Below, piece after piece: positions 43,371 through 51,173 of a stretch of DNA of 64,000 bases. The translations under genes and the position numbers were made by a program. Source of the DNA: Halorubrum sp. 48-1-W (GTDB lineage: Archaea; Halobacteriota; Halobacteria; Halobacteriales; Haloferacaceae); NCBI RefSeq assembly GCF_003287355.1, contig NZ_QMIM01000024.1:1-64000 (forward strand), written 5' to 3'. Positions within the stretch are counted from its first letter, which is position 1, and the number at the start of each line of letters is the position of its first letter. The notes under the pieces were generated by a model, which had not been told where the DNA came from, searched no databases, and worked only from the letters and a program-made list of their open reading frames with translations.

Positions 43371-44872
43371 TGTAGGTCCTCCGGGGCACAGATCGAGTTG
43401 CCGTCCGTGAACGTGCCGCCGACGAGTTCGTAGAGCGTTCCGCCCGACCCATCGGAGCCGAACGTGTCCCCGATGGCGAGCACCTCCGAGCAACTGGTGT
43501 GGACGTCGACGGTCTCGGAGGCCTCGTCGTCGCCGCCGTCGACGATCTCGATCGTCGTGTCCTGTCCGAGACTCGTTCCGACGTTCCCCCACGTCTGTGG
43601 GACGTCGCTACCGTCGGCGGTGAGCGTTCCGCCGGGCGCGATCGTCGTATCCTCGAACACGACCTCGGCGTCACCACCGCCCGTTCGTTGCGTGGTAACC
43701 CGGATCGTGACGTCGGACTCGCCGTCGTACCTGAACGTCAGGTCGCGGTACCTGACGTTTCCGCCGCACTCGCAGTCGCCCGAATCGTCGTGGCCGTCCT
43801 CGTCCTCGTCTCCATTGTCGTCGACGCAGACGTCGATCTGGACGTTGCTTATTCCGGCGAGCCCGCCCTGGCCTGGTCCCTCGGGCGAGTACAGTAGCTC
43901 CCCCGTGTCGTTGCTCGGAGGTTCTATCGGATACGCTTCGGTATCGTCGCCCCCCTTGATCCGGACGGCACACAGCTTTCCGGCCGGGTCGCCGTTCTCG
44001 TCCACGAGTTCGAACTGTACGCCAACGGCCTCGTCCCCGTCGCCGTTGTACTCGACGTCGGTGACGGAGAGGTACGCGTCGCCGGCGAGCGGTCCCTCGT
44101 CGATCGAGAGCCACGTCGACACGTTTCCGGATCCGCTGCCGACGACGTTCCCGTCGATGTCGTCCGCCTTCCCTCCCTCGACGCAGTCCACACACTCCGC
44201 TTCGGGTTCGTCACACGGGCCGAGCCCCGCAAAGGGGTTCGATCCCGCGGCGGCGTCCTCGGAGACGTGCCGGCACTGTTCGGTGTAGAGATGGAACTCG
44301 AACTCGGTCGTCTCGCCGGCCGCGTCGGCTGGGGCGTCATCGGGTAGCTCCCAGACGAGTTGGATCTCGAGGGTGTCACCCTCGGGATCGAGACACGGGT
44401 CACCGTCTCGGTCGTCGATCCGAAGCCCGTCGACGAACTCACGACGGAGCTCCGAGAGCGACCCCGAAGAGACCAAGCCGTCGTCGACCCGGAGGTCAGC
44501 TTCGAGCGCGTCGCCGAGCGGGTCGGCGGTCGGCGGGCAGGTCGTCGCGAACCAGAGCCGCGCGGGGTTGCTCCGGACTGCGACGTCGAACGTCACGTCC
44601 CCGGAGTCGCCGCGGTCGATCGGCTCGTCGGGCGTGAAGCTCACGGTCCCGTTCGAGACGGTACAGTCGCCGTCGTCGCACGACACGTCGAGTTCGACCT
44701 CGCCGGCACCCATGGCGTTGTTCGGGAGCGTCTCCTCGTCCGAGAGGTACGCGAACGTGCCCGCGCCGCTGGCGGCCCCGATCGCGCCGAGTCCGCCGAG
44801 GCCGGCCAGGAGCCGGCGGCGGCTGAGGCCGGCCGGTCCGGAACTCCCGCGTCCGCTTCCGTCGGCGGTCAT
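43367..44872 (-). CDS. Secreted Tat/SipW-type signal protein, TasA-like
   Basis: A 501-residue exported protein. The signal LSRRRLLAGLGGLGAIGAAS carries a twin arginine and ends GTFAYLSDEETLPNN, like SipW-dependent signals. The first domain (to about 215) is a TasA-like beta sandwich ending FEFHLYTEQCRHVSEDA. A second, cysteine-containing region follows (EAECVDCVEGGKADDIDG) with calcium-like acidic segments, then beta-rich repeats to the end. It is coupled to the signal-peptidase gene (ATGA) and to the gene upstream, so it is co-expressed with its likely processing enzyme. Confidence 0.85.
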   Translation of the reverse strand: MTADGSGRGSSGPAGLSRRRLLAGLGGLGAIGAASGAGTFAYLSDEETLPNNAMGAGEVELDVSCDDGDCTVSNGTVSFTPDEPIDRGDSGDVTFDVAVRSNPARLWFATTCPPTADPLGDALEADLRVDDGLVSSGSLSELRREFVDGLRIDDRDGDPCLDPEGDTLEIQLVWELPDDAPADAAGETTEFEFHLYTEQCRHVSEDAAAGSNPFAGLGPCDEPEAECVDCVEGGKADDIDGNVVGSGSGNVSTWLSIDEGPLAGDAYLSVTDVEYNGDGDEAVGVQFELVDENGDPAGKLCAVRIKGGDDTEAYPIEPPSNDTGELLYSPEGPGQGGLAGISNVQIDVCVDDNGDEDEDGHDDSGDCECGGNVRYRDLTFRYDGESDVTIRVTTQRTGGGDAEVVFEDTTIAPGGTLTADGSDVPQTWGNVGTSLGQDTTIEIVDGGDDEASETVDVHTSCSEVLAIGDTFGSDGSGGTLYELVGGTFTDGNSICAPEDLQ

Positions 44873-45639
44873 GCGGACCCCTCCTCGTGCTCCGGGACCG
44901 ACTCCGCGAACGGGTTTCCGTCCCAGCCGCAGTCGACCGCGTAGAACGACACGTCGAAGTCGACGGACCCTCCCTTCCCGCCGTTGCCGCCCTCGCCGAC
45001 CGGGAACGCCCAGTTGAACGCGAGACAGCGGCTCTCCTCGGGTTCCAGACAGCCGTTGTCGAGGATCCCGGGATCGACTTCGATCCCTCCCGTCAAGTCG
45101 TCGCCGTCGAGCTCCGCAAGCGTGCCGGAAAAGATCCCGGTGCCGAACTCGGGGAAGTCATCGACGTTCTCCGCGCCGGCACAGCCGCCGACGCCGAGGA
45201 ACCCGGTGTCGTAGCGGGCGGAAACCTCGATCCGCTCCGCGAGCATCCGGCTCGCCGGGTCGGCCCCGATATCAGGGTCGATCTTCATCCACACGCGGAC
45301 GCCGTCCGGAACGTTTTCGCCGAGGTCGTCGATCCGGAGGCTCACGCTCGTCGAACCCGAATCGCCCGGGAGGACGTTCTCCTGGTCTACGAGCCGTATC
45401 GAGCCGCCGACGTCGGCGACCTCGTCGGTCGGGCTCTCGTCGACGAGTTCGTCGTTGTATCTGGTTCGCCAGCCGACCAAGAGGCGGGTCGGAACGTCCG
45501 ACTGCGCGTAGGTGTAGCTCGTGTACTCGTCCGGGGTGCTCGTCCGGCGACCACCCGCCATTCCGAGAGAGGCGAAGCCGACGGCTCCGACGCCCGCGAG
45601 TGCCTGCCGCCGAGTCAAGTGTATGTCTCGTTTCGTCAT
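44869..45639 (-). CDS. Secreted Tat-signal protein of the SipW cluster
   Basis: A 256-residue exported protein with LTRRQALAGVGAVGFASLGM as a twin-arginine signal but without the YFSD block of its neighbours. The mature part is beta-rich, with GDSGSTSVSLRIDDLGENVP and a C-terminal FDVSFYAVDCGWDGNPFAES, a divergent form of the cluster's EQCRHND motif. It is the first gene of the coupled run 45639-41184. A CATACATAGG sequence near 45703 may be its promoter. Confidence 0.8.
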   Translation of the reverse strand: MTKRDIHLTRRQALAGVGAVGFASLGMAGGRRTSTPDEYTSYTYAQSDVPTRLLVGWRTRYNDELVDESPTDEVADVGGSIRLVDQENVLPGDSGSTSVSLRIDDLGENVPDGVRVWMKIDPDIGADPASRMLAERIEVSARYDTGFLGVGGCAGAENVDDFPEFGTGIFSGTLAELDGDDLTGGIEVDPGILDNGCLEPEESRCLAFNWAFPVGEGGNGGKGGSVDFDVSFYAVDCGWDGNPFAESVPEHEEGSA

Positions 45640-45949
45640 TCGTGTCCTTGTCGTCGGCTCCGGACGGCCGGTTCGTCGATAGTCTCCACGCCTCTCCGGT
45701 ACCTATGTATGACCCCCCTACCCGAACGGTTCGGATCCCGAACCGCGTTGATTGACCGATTCAACCGACGGCAGGGGGTGCCTATCGGGCGGTTTTTCGC
45801 CCGGATCCCGTCGTCGGTCGCGTCCGTCGCGATCCGCTACGGGAGTCCCACCGGCGGAGTCGAACCGCCGTCTCGACCGTCCCATCGAGGGAGTTCGAGG
45901 GTGAGGGGGACGGATCCGACCGATCCGGATCCGGTGTCTATGCTTGCGT
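45640..45949. other. Spacer upstream of the signal-peptidase operon
   Basis: 310 bases between vWA protein 1 and the Tat-signal gene. It contains an orphan T-arm-like hairpin (45853-45869), a GGGCGAAAAACCGCCC hairpin near 45790-45805, and a TATA-like CATACATAGG (minus strand, about 45703). The out-of-frame tail of vWA protein 1 runs to 45837. No other gene is supported. Confidence 0.6.
45853..45869 (-). repeat. T-arm-like hairpin, orphan copy
   Basis: On the minus strand GGCGG-TTCGACT-CCGCC, a five-bp stem with a perfect T-loop consensus, followed by GGTGGGA as in the other copies. Here I find no good partner for GGTGGGA upstream, and no start codon lies close downstream. Confidence 0.7.
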
Positions 45950-47507
45950 TCAGCTCTCCGCGTACGGGTTCGTCTCGCCGTCGTTGTGGCGGCACTGTTC
46001 GGCGGCGAATCCGATCGCGAACTCCACGGAGTCGGTCTGGACCTCGTTGCCGACGCCGGTGGGAAGCTCCCACTCGAAGCCGAAGCAGCGAGTTACCGAA
46101 TTCGTGAAGCAGACGCGCTCTTCCGCCTCGAGGTTCGCATCGAGCTCGATTCCGTCCGAGAGCTGGGCCATCACCTCGCTCAGCGTACCTTCCGCGATGA
46201 CCGCCTCGCCTGAGAGGATGACCGAGGAGATCTGTGAGTAGATCGTCTAGTTCCGTCCCGGTCGGCGAATCGTAGTAGAGGACGGTCCCGTTGCTCGAAC
46301 TCGCCATCGATATGAGCGTGTTCTGAGCGGTACTCCCGGAGTTAACTCCCAATCCGATCGTGAACACGGTGATATCGTTGGGAGAGTCCTTTGCATCGTC
46401 CGCCGCGTCGATCGCGTTCTGGACGTGATCGCTTCCTTGTCGGGCAGATCTGGTCGGCTGTCCGTCACCGAGTAGAACGATTACCTGATCGACCCCACGG
46501 TCGTTGCTGGTGAGTTCGTTGGTTGCTCGATCGACGCCATCGTCCATCATGGTCTGTCCGGTAGAGGTGATCCCGAGGTTGCCGGGCTGAAGATAGCCCT
46601 CCACTAACGAGTGATCGGATGTGAGCCCCTGTCGGAGCTGTCCGTTGCTCGCGAACGTTACGAGTCCGACACGATCGTTCGATCCGAGATTGTTGACGAA
46701 CTGTAGCGCGGCCGCCTTCGCCTGCTCCATCTTGCTTCCGGGGCCGTTGCTCATCGACCCGGAGGTGTCGATCGAGAGCATCACGTCGACGCCCTCTCCC
46801 TCCTCGCTGTCGGTCTCAGCCTGATGGATGTTGTCGCAGTTGTCGTCGTACCACACCTTCGCCTGGATCGAGTCAGCGAGCTGGCCGTCTCCGTCGGGGT
46901 CGTCCGTGGCATCTCCCATCTCCTCGAGCGTTTCCTGCTCGGGTTCTGTGTAGCCGTTCTGGTCGTTGCCCGTGAGTGCCCCGCCGATCCACATGTAGCC
47001 GGGGTTGTCGTACAGGTGTGTACTGAACGTGACCTCGCCGTAATCGCCGGGTTTGACGTCTCCGATGCGAATGAGCGCGTTCTCGAGATCGCCCGCATCG
47101 ATCAGCTCGTCGCGCTGGAATCCCTCTCCCTCGCCGGCTTCGGAGTCGTAAATGCCGTTCGCGCCGATGACCCAGTCTTCGGCTCCGGGGTAGTTCTCGC
47201 GGCTCGGGACCTGATCGAGGAGGTAGACGCCGGTGTCGTCGTCGGTCGGTTCCATGTCCTCGTCGACGAACGTGGCGTTCGGGTAGTTCTGTTGGAGCTC
47301 CGCGAGACGACCGGAACCTCCCCGGTACGTCATCCGGTAGTCCATCTTGAGGTCGAGTTCGCCCGCGGTGAGCGTGTTGTCTTCGAACGACTCGTCGTCG
47401 CTGAAGTAGGCGGTCGTGCCGAGTCCCGCCCCCGCGGAGGCCACGCCCACGGCCCCGAGGCCGGCGAGCATCTTCCGCCGCGAGAGTCCTAGTTTGTCGT
47501 CGGTCAT
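45950..47507 (-). pseudogene. vWA-domain secreted protein 1, frameshifted near the C-terminus
   Basis: The frame from ATG 47507 encodes a signal (LSRRKMLAGLGAVGVASAGA, then TTAYFSDDESFEDN), a TasA-like strand region split by a vWA domain with MIDAS motif MLSIDTSGSMSNG, STGQTMMDDGVD and VIVLLGDGQPT. After TGTELDDL (about 46240) this frame turns arginine-rich. The next frame continues YSQISSVILSGEAVIAEG to FAAEQCRHNDGETNPYAES and stops at 45950, matching its paralogues. GATCTACTC in place of GATCTCTACTC, a two-base loss, would explain it. Either a decayed gene, a phase-variable one or a sequencing error. Confidence 0.75.
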
Positions 47508-47530
47508 GATTGGTCCCCCGAAGGGGAACT

Positions 47531-47585
47531 TCCCACCGGCGGGTTCGAACCGCCGTCTCGACCGCCTACGGGGCTTCGAGTGGGA
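47531..47585 (-). promoter_or_regulatory. tRNA-like acceptor/T-arm element before vWA protein 1
   Basis: On the minus strand TCCCACT (47585-47579), a 24-base middle, GGCGG-GTTCGAA-type arm read as GGCGG-TTCGAAC-CCGCC, then GGTGGGA, which pairs with the first segment (six Watson-Crick pairs and one G-U). The ATG is 24 bases further on, preceded by a second small hairpin CCCC-TT-CGGGG. Confidence 0.65.
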
Positions 47586-47626
47586 GGCGGGCAACACGGT
47601 CGTGCTGTCCGCGGTCGGTTGCGTCG

Positions 47627-49426
47627 CTATACGGGTTCTGCGGTCTCGCCGTCGAACGGGTTCGTCTCGCCGTCGTTGTGGCGGCACTGTTCGGCGTGGA
47701 AGTCGATATCGAACTCCACGAGATCCGTCTGAACCTCGTTTCCGACGTCGGCCGGGAGCCACCACTCGAAGCCGACACACCGCGTCAGACCAGGGGGATA
47801 ACACGCCGTACCGTCGACGAATCGATTGGCGTCCAGCGCATATCCTTCCGCGAGCGTCTCAAGCACCTCTCTGAGGGTGCCGTCGGCGATTACCGCCTCT
47901 CCGAAGAGGATTTGTGCGATCTGTGCGAAGATCTGTACCAGTTCGATCTCCTCGGGTGCCTCGAAGAACAGCGTCGGCTGTGTTCCACTGATATCCTCCG
48001 AAGCGATGTCGACGAGCGTCTGCCGTGCGGGAGCCGTGTTCGGGACGCCCTCCAGCCCGAAGCCGATCGCGTAGATAACGACGTCGGTCTCGTCTTTGAT
48101 CTCGTCGGCGACGTCCTCCACGTCGTCCTGTGCGTTCGAGACGCTGACGTCGTCCGCCGCAGCCTCCTTGTCGTAGTCGCTCCACGACTGCCAGGTGGAG
48201 TACGACGGGAAGTCGGAACCGTCCCGGTAGGTCCACGTGGGTGCACCGTCGCCGATGACGAGCATGACCTTCCGACGGCCGGAGTTGCTCGCTTCGAGCA
48301 CCTGCCGACCGCCGTAGAGCCCCGCACCGATGTTCGTCCCGGCTCGGGGAGCGTCGCCGTACTGGTAGGCCTCGATCTGGTCGATGGCACCGTCGATGGT
48401 TGACGTGTTGCTCGCATCCGTGAGCACGAGGAGTTCCTCGTCTATCCCGCCGAACTGGACGATTCCGAGCCTGTCGTCGTCGCCGGATCCGTTCACGTTC
48501 GTTCGAAGGTTGTCAGTGAGGGATTCGATCGCGGATACCGCTTGGTATATCCGCGAGTTCGGACCCTGTCCGTCGCCCACGACGTTGTCCGGGCCCGGAT
48601 CGCCGATCTCGTAGGTCATCGAACCCGAGACGTCGACGACGACCGCGATGTCGACGGGGCCGGATTCTTCGCCCTCCTCGTAGACGTTGTTACAGTTGTC
48701 GTCGTACCAGACGCGAGCGCGGATCGCGTCCGCGAGCTGGCCGCCCCAGTCGCCCTCGACGTTGTAGTAGCGTTCGTCGTCCGCGGCCGCATCCGCGAAG
48801 AACTCGGAGTCGTCGCTTTCGGTTTCCGTGTACCCCGCGTCCTCGAGAGCGGTCCGTTCGGGATCGTTGATCCCGTTCTGCGCGTCACGGGTCAGACTCC
48901 CGCCCATCCACATGTACGCGGGATTGTCGAACAGGTGGAAGCTGATCGTCGCCTCGCCGTAATCTCCAGGCTTCACGTCCTCGAGTTTGAACAGCGGGAA
49001 GCCGGCGTCGGTGAGTTCCTCGCGTTCGAAGCCGCCGAGCTCTCCGTTGGACTCCACCCCGACGTTCGCGGCCTCGATCCACCCGTCCGGCTCCGGGTAG
49101 TCGCTACGCTCCGGCACTTGGTCGAGCACGTAGGTCCCGGACCCCTCGGGGTATTCGGTCACGCTGACGTTCTCGTTGTAGTTCGGGTCGTCGTCGTAGA
49201 CCGCCCGAAGCTCCTCGAGGCGTCCCGGCCCGCCCTCGTACGTGATCCGGTAGTCCATCTTGAGGTCGAGTTCGCCCGCTTCGAGGGAGTTCCCGGTGAA
49301 CCCCTCCTCGTCGCTGAAGTACGCCGTCGTTCCGAGGCCCGCACCCGCGGAGGCGACACCGATCGCTCCGAGGCCGCCGAGTAGCGTCCGGCGTGAGAGG
49401 CCGTTTTCCGTTCTTTTTCGTGTCAT
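47627..49426 (-). CDS. vWA-domain secreted protein 2 with Tat/SipW-type signal
   Basis: A 599-residue exported protein. Signal LSRRTLLGGLGAIGVASAGA then TTAYFSDEEGFTGNS. The TasA-like beta domain (DVKPGDYGEATISFHLFDNP) is followed by a vWA insert of about 280 residues: VVVDVSGSMTYEIGD (MIDAS), RAGTNIGAGLYGGRQ and VMLVIGDGAPTW. The beta domain resumes with FGEAVIADGTLREVLETL and ends FDIDFHAEQCRHNDGETNPF. The MIDAS predicts metal-dependent ligand binding, as in pilus adhesins. It lies between two tRNA-like spacers. Confidence 0.88.
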   Translation of the reverse strand: MTRKRTENGLSRRTLLGGLGAIGVASAGAGLGTTAYFSDEEGFTGNSLEAGELDLKMDYRITYEGGPGRLEELRAVYDDDPNYNENVSVTEYPEGSGTYVLDQVPERSDYPEPDGWIEAANVGVESNGELGGFEREELTDAGFPLFKLEDVKPGDYGEATISFHLFDNPAYMWMGGSLTRDAQNGINDPERTALEDAGYTETESDDSEFFADAAADDERYYNVEGDWGGQLADAIRARVWYDDNCNNVYEEGEESGPVDIAVVVDVSGSMTYEIGDPGPDNVVGDGQGPNSRIYQAVSAIESLTDNLRTNVNGSGDDDRLGIVQFGGIDEELLVLTDASNTSTIDGAIDQIEAYQYGDAPRAGTNIGAGLYGGRQVLEASNSGRRKVMLVIGDGAPTWTYRDGSDFPSYSTWQSWSDYDKEAAADDVSVSNAQDDVEDVADEIKDETDVVIYAIGFGLEGVPNTAPARQTLVDIASEDISGTQPTLFFEAPEEIELVQIFAQIAQILFGEAVIADGTLREVLETLAEGYALDANRFVDGTACYPPGLTRCVGFEWWLPADVGNEVQTDLVEFDIDFHAEQCRHNDGETNPFDGETAEPV

Positions 49427-49462
49427 GAGTGTGCTACCGCGCTTCGTGTGAGCGCGGAGAAA

Positions 49463-49501
49463 TCCCGCCGGCGGAGTCGAACCGCCGTGCTCCGAACGGG
49501 A
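49463..49501 (-). promoter_or_regulatory. tRNA-like acceptor/T-arm element before vWA protein 2
   Basis: Minus strand TCCCGTT (49501-49495), an eight-base linker, GGCGG-TTCGACT-CCGCC, then GGCGGGA. The acceptor-like helix has changed from T-A to C-G at one position relative to its relatives and has two G-U pairs, while the T-arm is intact. A CGCG...CGCG hairpin and the ATG follow within 37 bases. Confidence 0.6.
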
Positions 49502-49502
49502 T

Positions 49503-49520
49503 CCACGCGGATTCGCGTGG
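49503..49520 (-). terminator. Hairpin after vWA protein 3 gene
   Basis: CCACGCG-GATT-CGCGTGG, a perfect 7-bp stem 25 bases after the stop of the upstream gene, without a T-run. It may terminate or stabilise the mRNA end. Confidence 0.4.
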
Positions 49521-49544
49521 GGGGAGTTCACAGATCAGGACGGA

Positions 49545-51062
49545 TCAGGCTGCGAACGGGTTGCCAGGCTCGTCGTTGTGGCGGCACTGTTCGGCGTGGA
49601 AGTCGAACTCGAACTCGACGGAGTCCGTCTGGATCACGTTGCCGACTTCGGTGTCGATGGACCACTCGAACGCGACGCAGTGGGTTCCCGGACGGAAACA
49701 GGCCGCATTGGCGTCTGTGGAGCCGATCAGGGGTGCCGGATCGAGTCGCATCCCTCCGCTCATCTCGTCGCCGAACTCCTCCAAGGTGCCCTCGAAGATG
49801 ACCTCCTCACCGACGATGATCGCCTGGAGGATGTCGTCGTAGATGAGCGGCAGAACCGTGGAGAGGTCGTCCGCCGAGGAGTTGTAGTAGTCGGTTCCGT
49901 CTCCATCGCCGGACGAAGTCGGCGTGTTGCCGGCCATGTCCCTGAGTAGCTGGGGCTCGCCATCTCCGGGCTCGTTGATGTCGATCGTCACGATGCGGGT
50001 GCCCGCGCTCTTCGCGGCGTTCGCCTCGTCCAGTTCGTCGACGTTGCTCTCGAACTGCTCGCCGTCGGTCAGGACGATCATGACCTTCTGCGCGTCCGAT
50101 CGACCGTTCGAAGCGAGGAACGACTGGGCCTCCTGGACCGCGAGCCCCAGCGCGGTGCCGGTGACGTCATCGGGAGCGGCCTGAATGTCGTCGATCGCGT
50201 CCTTCACGTCGCTCTCGACGCCGGACGGGGCGAATTGGACGCCGTCGGCGTAGTCGCTCCCGATGTAGTCCTCGTTTCCGAAGGTCAACACGCCGAGGTG
50301 CGTGTCGGCGGTCTCGTCGAAGACGACCTCACAGAAGCTCTCTGCGGCCTCTCTGGCTTCCGCGAGCTTCGTGGTCTGACCACCCCCTCCGTCGGAGATG
50401 ATGCCGCCGTACTGATCGTACTCCATCGAGCCGGAGATGTCCTGTACGATGAGGATGTCCGTTTTGCCGGCCTCCTCGTCGTAGGTGTTCGAGCAGTCGG
50501 AGTCGTACCACATGCGGACGTCGATGTTCTCGGCGAGTTCACCCTCGCCCTCACCGCCGGTCTCGTCCACGAGCGATTCGGGCTCGTTCAGCCCGTTGTC
50601 GTCGTCGTTGTAGACGCTCCCACGCATCCAGACGTACGCGGGGTTGTCACAGATGTGGAAGGACATCGTGACCTCGCCGTAGTCGCCGGGCTTCACGTCG
50701 TCGAGCTCGAAGATCGGGATCTCGTCGCCGTTGATCAGGCCTTCGGTATCACACGAGAAGCCGAGATCGGCCCGTTGCTCCCAGGTCAGCGGTCCCTCGG
50801 ACGTGTCCTCCCCGTACTGCTCGATGAGTTGTTCGGCCGTGGGACGCTGACCGATGACTTCCGGTCCGTTCGGACCGTCGTAAGTCGCCTTGTAATCCAG
50901 CATGAGGTCCAGCTGGCCGGCCGTCAGGGTGTTCTCGGTGAACCCCTCCTCGTCGCTGAAGTACGCCGTCGTTCCGAGACCCGCGCCGGCGGAGGCCACG
51001 CCGATGGCTCCGAGTCCCGCGAGCATCTTGCGCCGCGAGAGTCCCATTTTCTTGTCTTCCAT
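49545..51062 (-). CDS. vWA-domain secreted protein 3 with Tat/SipW-type signal
   Basis: A 505-residue paralogue of proteins 1 and 2. Signal LSRRKMLAGLGAIGVASAGA then TTAYFSDEEGFTEN; beta domain with DVKPGDYGEVTMSFHICDNP; vWA insert with IVQDISGSMEYDQYGG (MIDAS), DDVTGTALGLAVQEAQ and VMIVLTDGEQFESN. Beta strands resume at GEEVIFEGTLEEFGDEMSGG and the protein ends FEFDFHAEQCRHNDEPGNPF. Its vWA is shorter than in protein 2 and the sequences have diverged, so these are old duplicates. Confidence 0.88.
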   Translation of the reverse strand: MEDKKMGLSRRKMLAGLGAIGVASAGAGLGTTAYFSDEEGFTENTLTAGQLDLMLDYKATYDGPNGPEVIGQRPTAEQLIEQYGEDTSEGPLTWEQRADLGFSCDTEGLINGDEIPIFELDDVKPGDYGEVTMSFHICDNPAYVWMRGSVYNDDDNGLNEPESLVDETGGEGEGELAENIDVRMWYDSDCSNTYDEEAGKTDILIVQDISGSMEYDQYGGIISDGGGGQTTKLAEAREAAESFCEVVFDETADTHLGVLTFGNEDYIGSDYADGVQFAPSGVESDVKDAIDDIQAAPDDVTGTALGLAVQEAQSFLASNGRSDAQKVMIVLTDGEQFESNVDELDEANAAKSAGTRIVTIDINEPGDGEPQLLRDMAGNTPTSSGDGDGTDYYNSSADDLSTVLPLIYDDILQAIIVGEEVIFEGTLEEFGDEMSGGMRLDPAPLIGSTDANAACFRPGTHCVAFEWSIDTEVGNVIQTDSVEFEFDFHAEQCRHNDEPGNPFAA

Positions 51063-51086
51063 GATGTGTCATCCCCATTGGGGAAA

Positions 51087-51143
51087 TCCCACCGACGGAG
51101 TCGAACCGTCGTCCCGGCCGTCCGTTTTCAGAGTCCGGTGGGA
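51087..51143 (-). promoter_or_regulatory. tRNA-like acceptor/T-arm element before vWA protein 3
   Basis: Minus strand TCCCACC (51143-51137), a 26-base middle, GACGG-TTCGACT-CCGTC, then GGTGGGA, which pairs perfectly over seven bases with the first segment. The T-stem has an A-T pair where the relatives have G-C, a compensatory change. A CCCC-AAT-GGGG hairpin and the ATG follow within 25 bases. Confidence 0.7.
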
Positions 51144-51173
51144 CGAGCGAAACGCTCGCTCGTAGTCGTGTGT

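Noticed and set aside
45837-46240. The arginine-rich C-terminal tail of vWA protein 1 as a real domain
   Set aside because: The alternative frame matches the paralogues to the EQCRHND end, while the tail has a composition typical of out-of-frame haloarchaeal sequence.
45853-51143. The T-arm-like hairpins as real tRNA genes
   Set aside because: They lack room for D and anticodon arms (8 to 26 bases between the acceptor strand and T-arm), so they cannot form a canonical tRNA.
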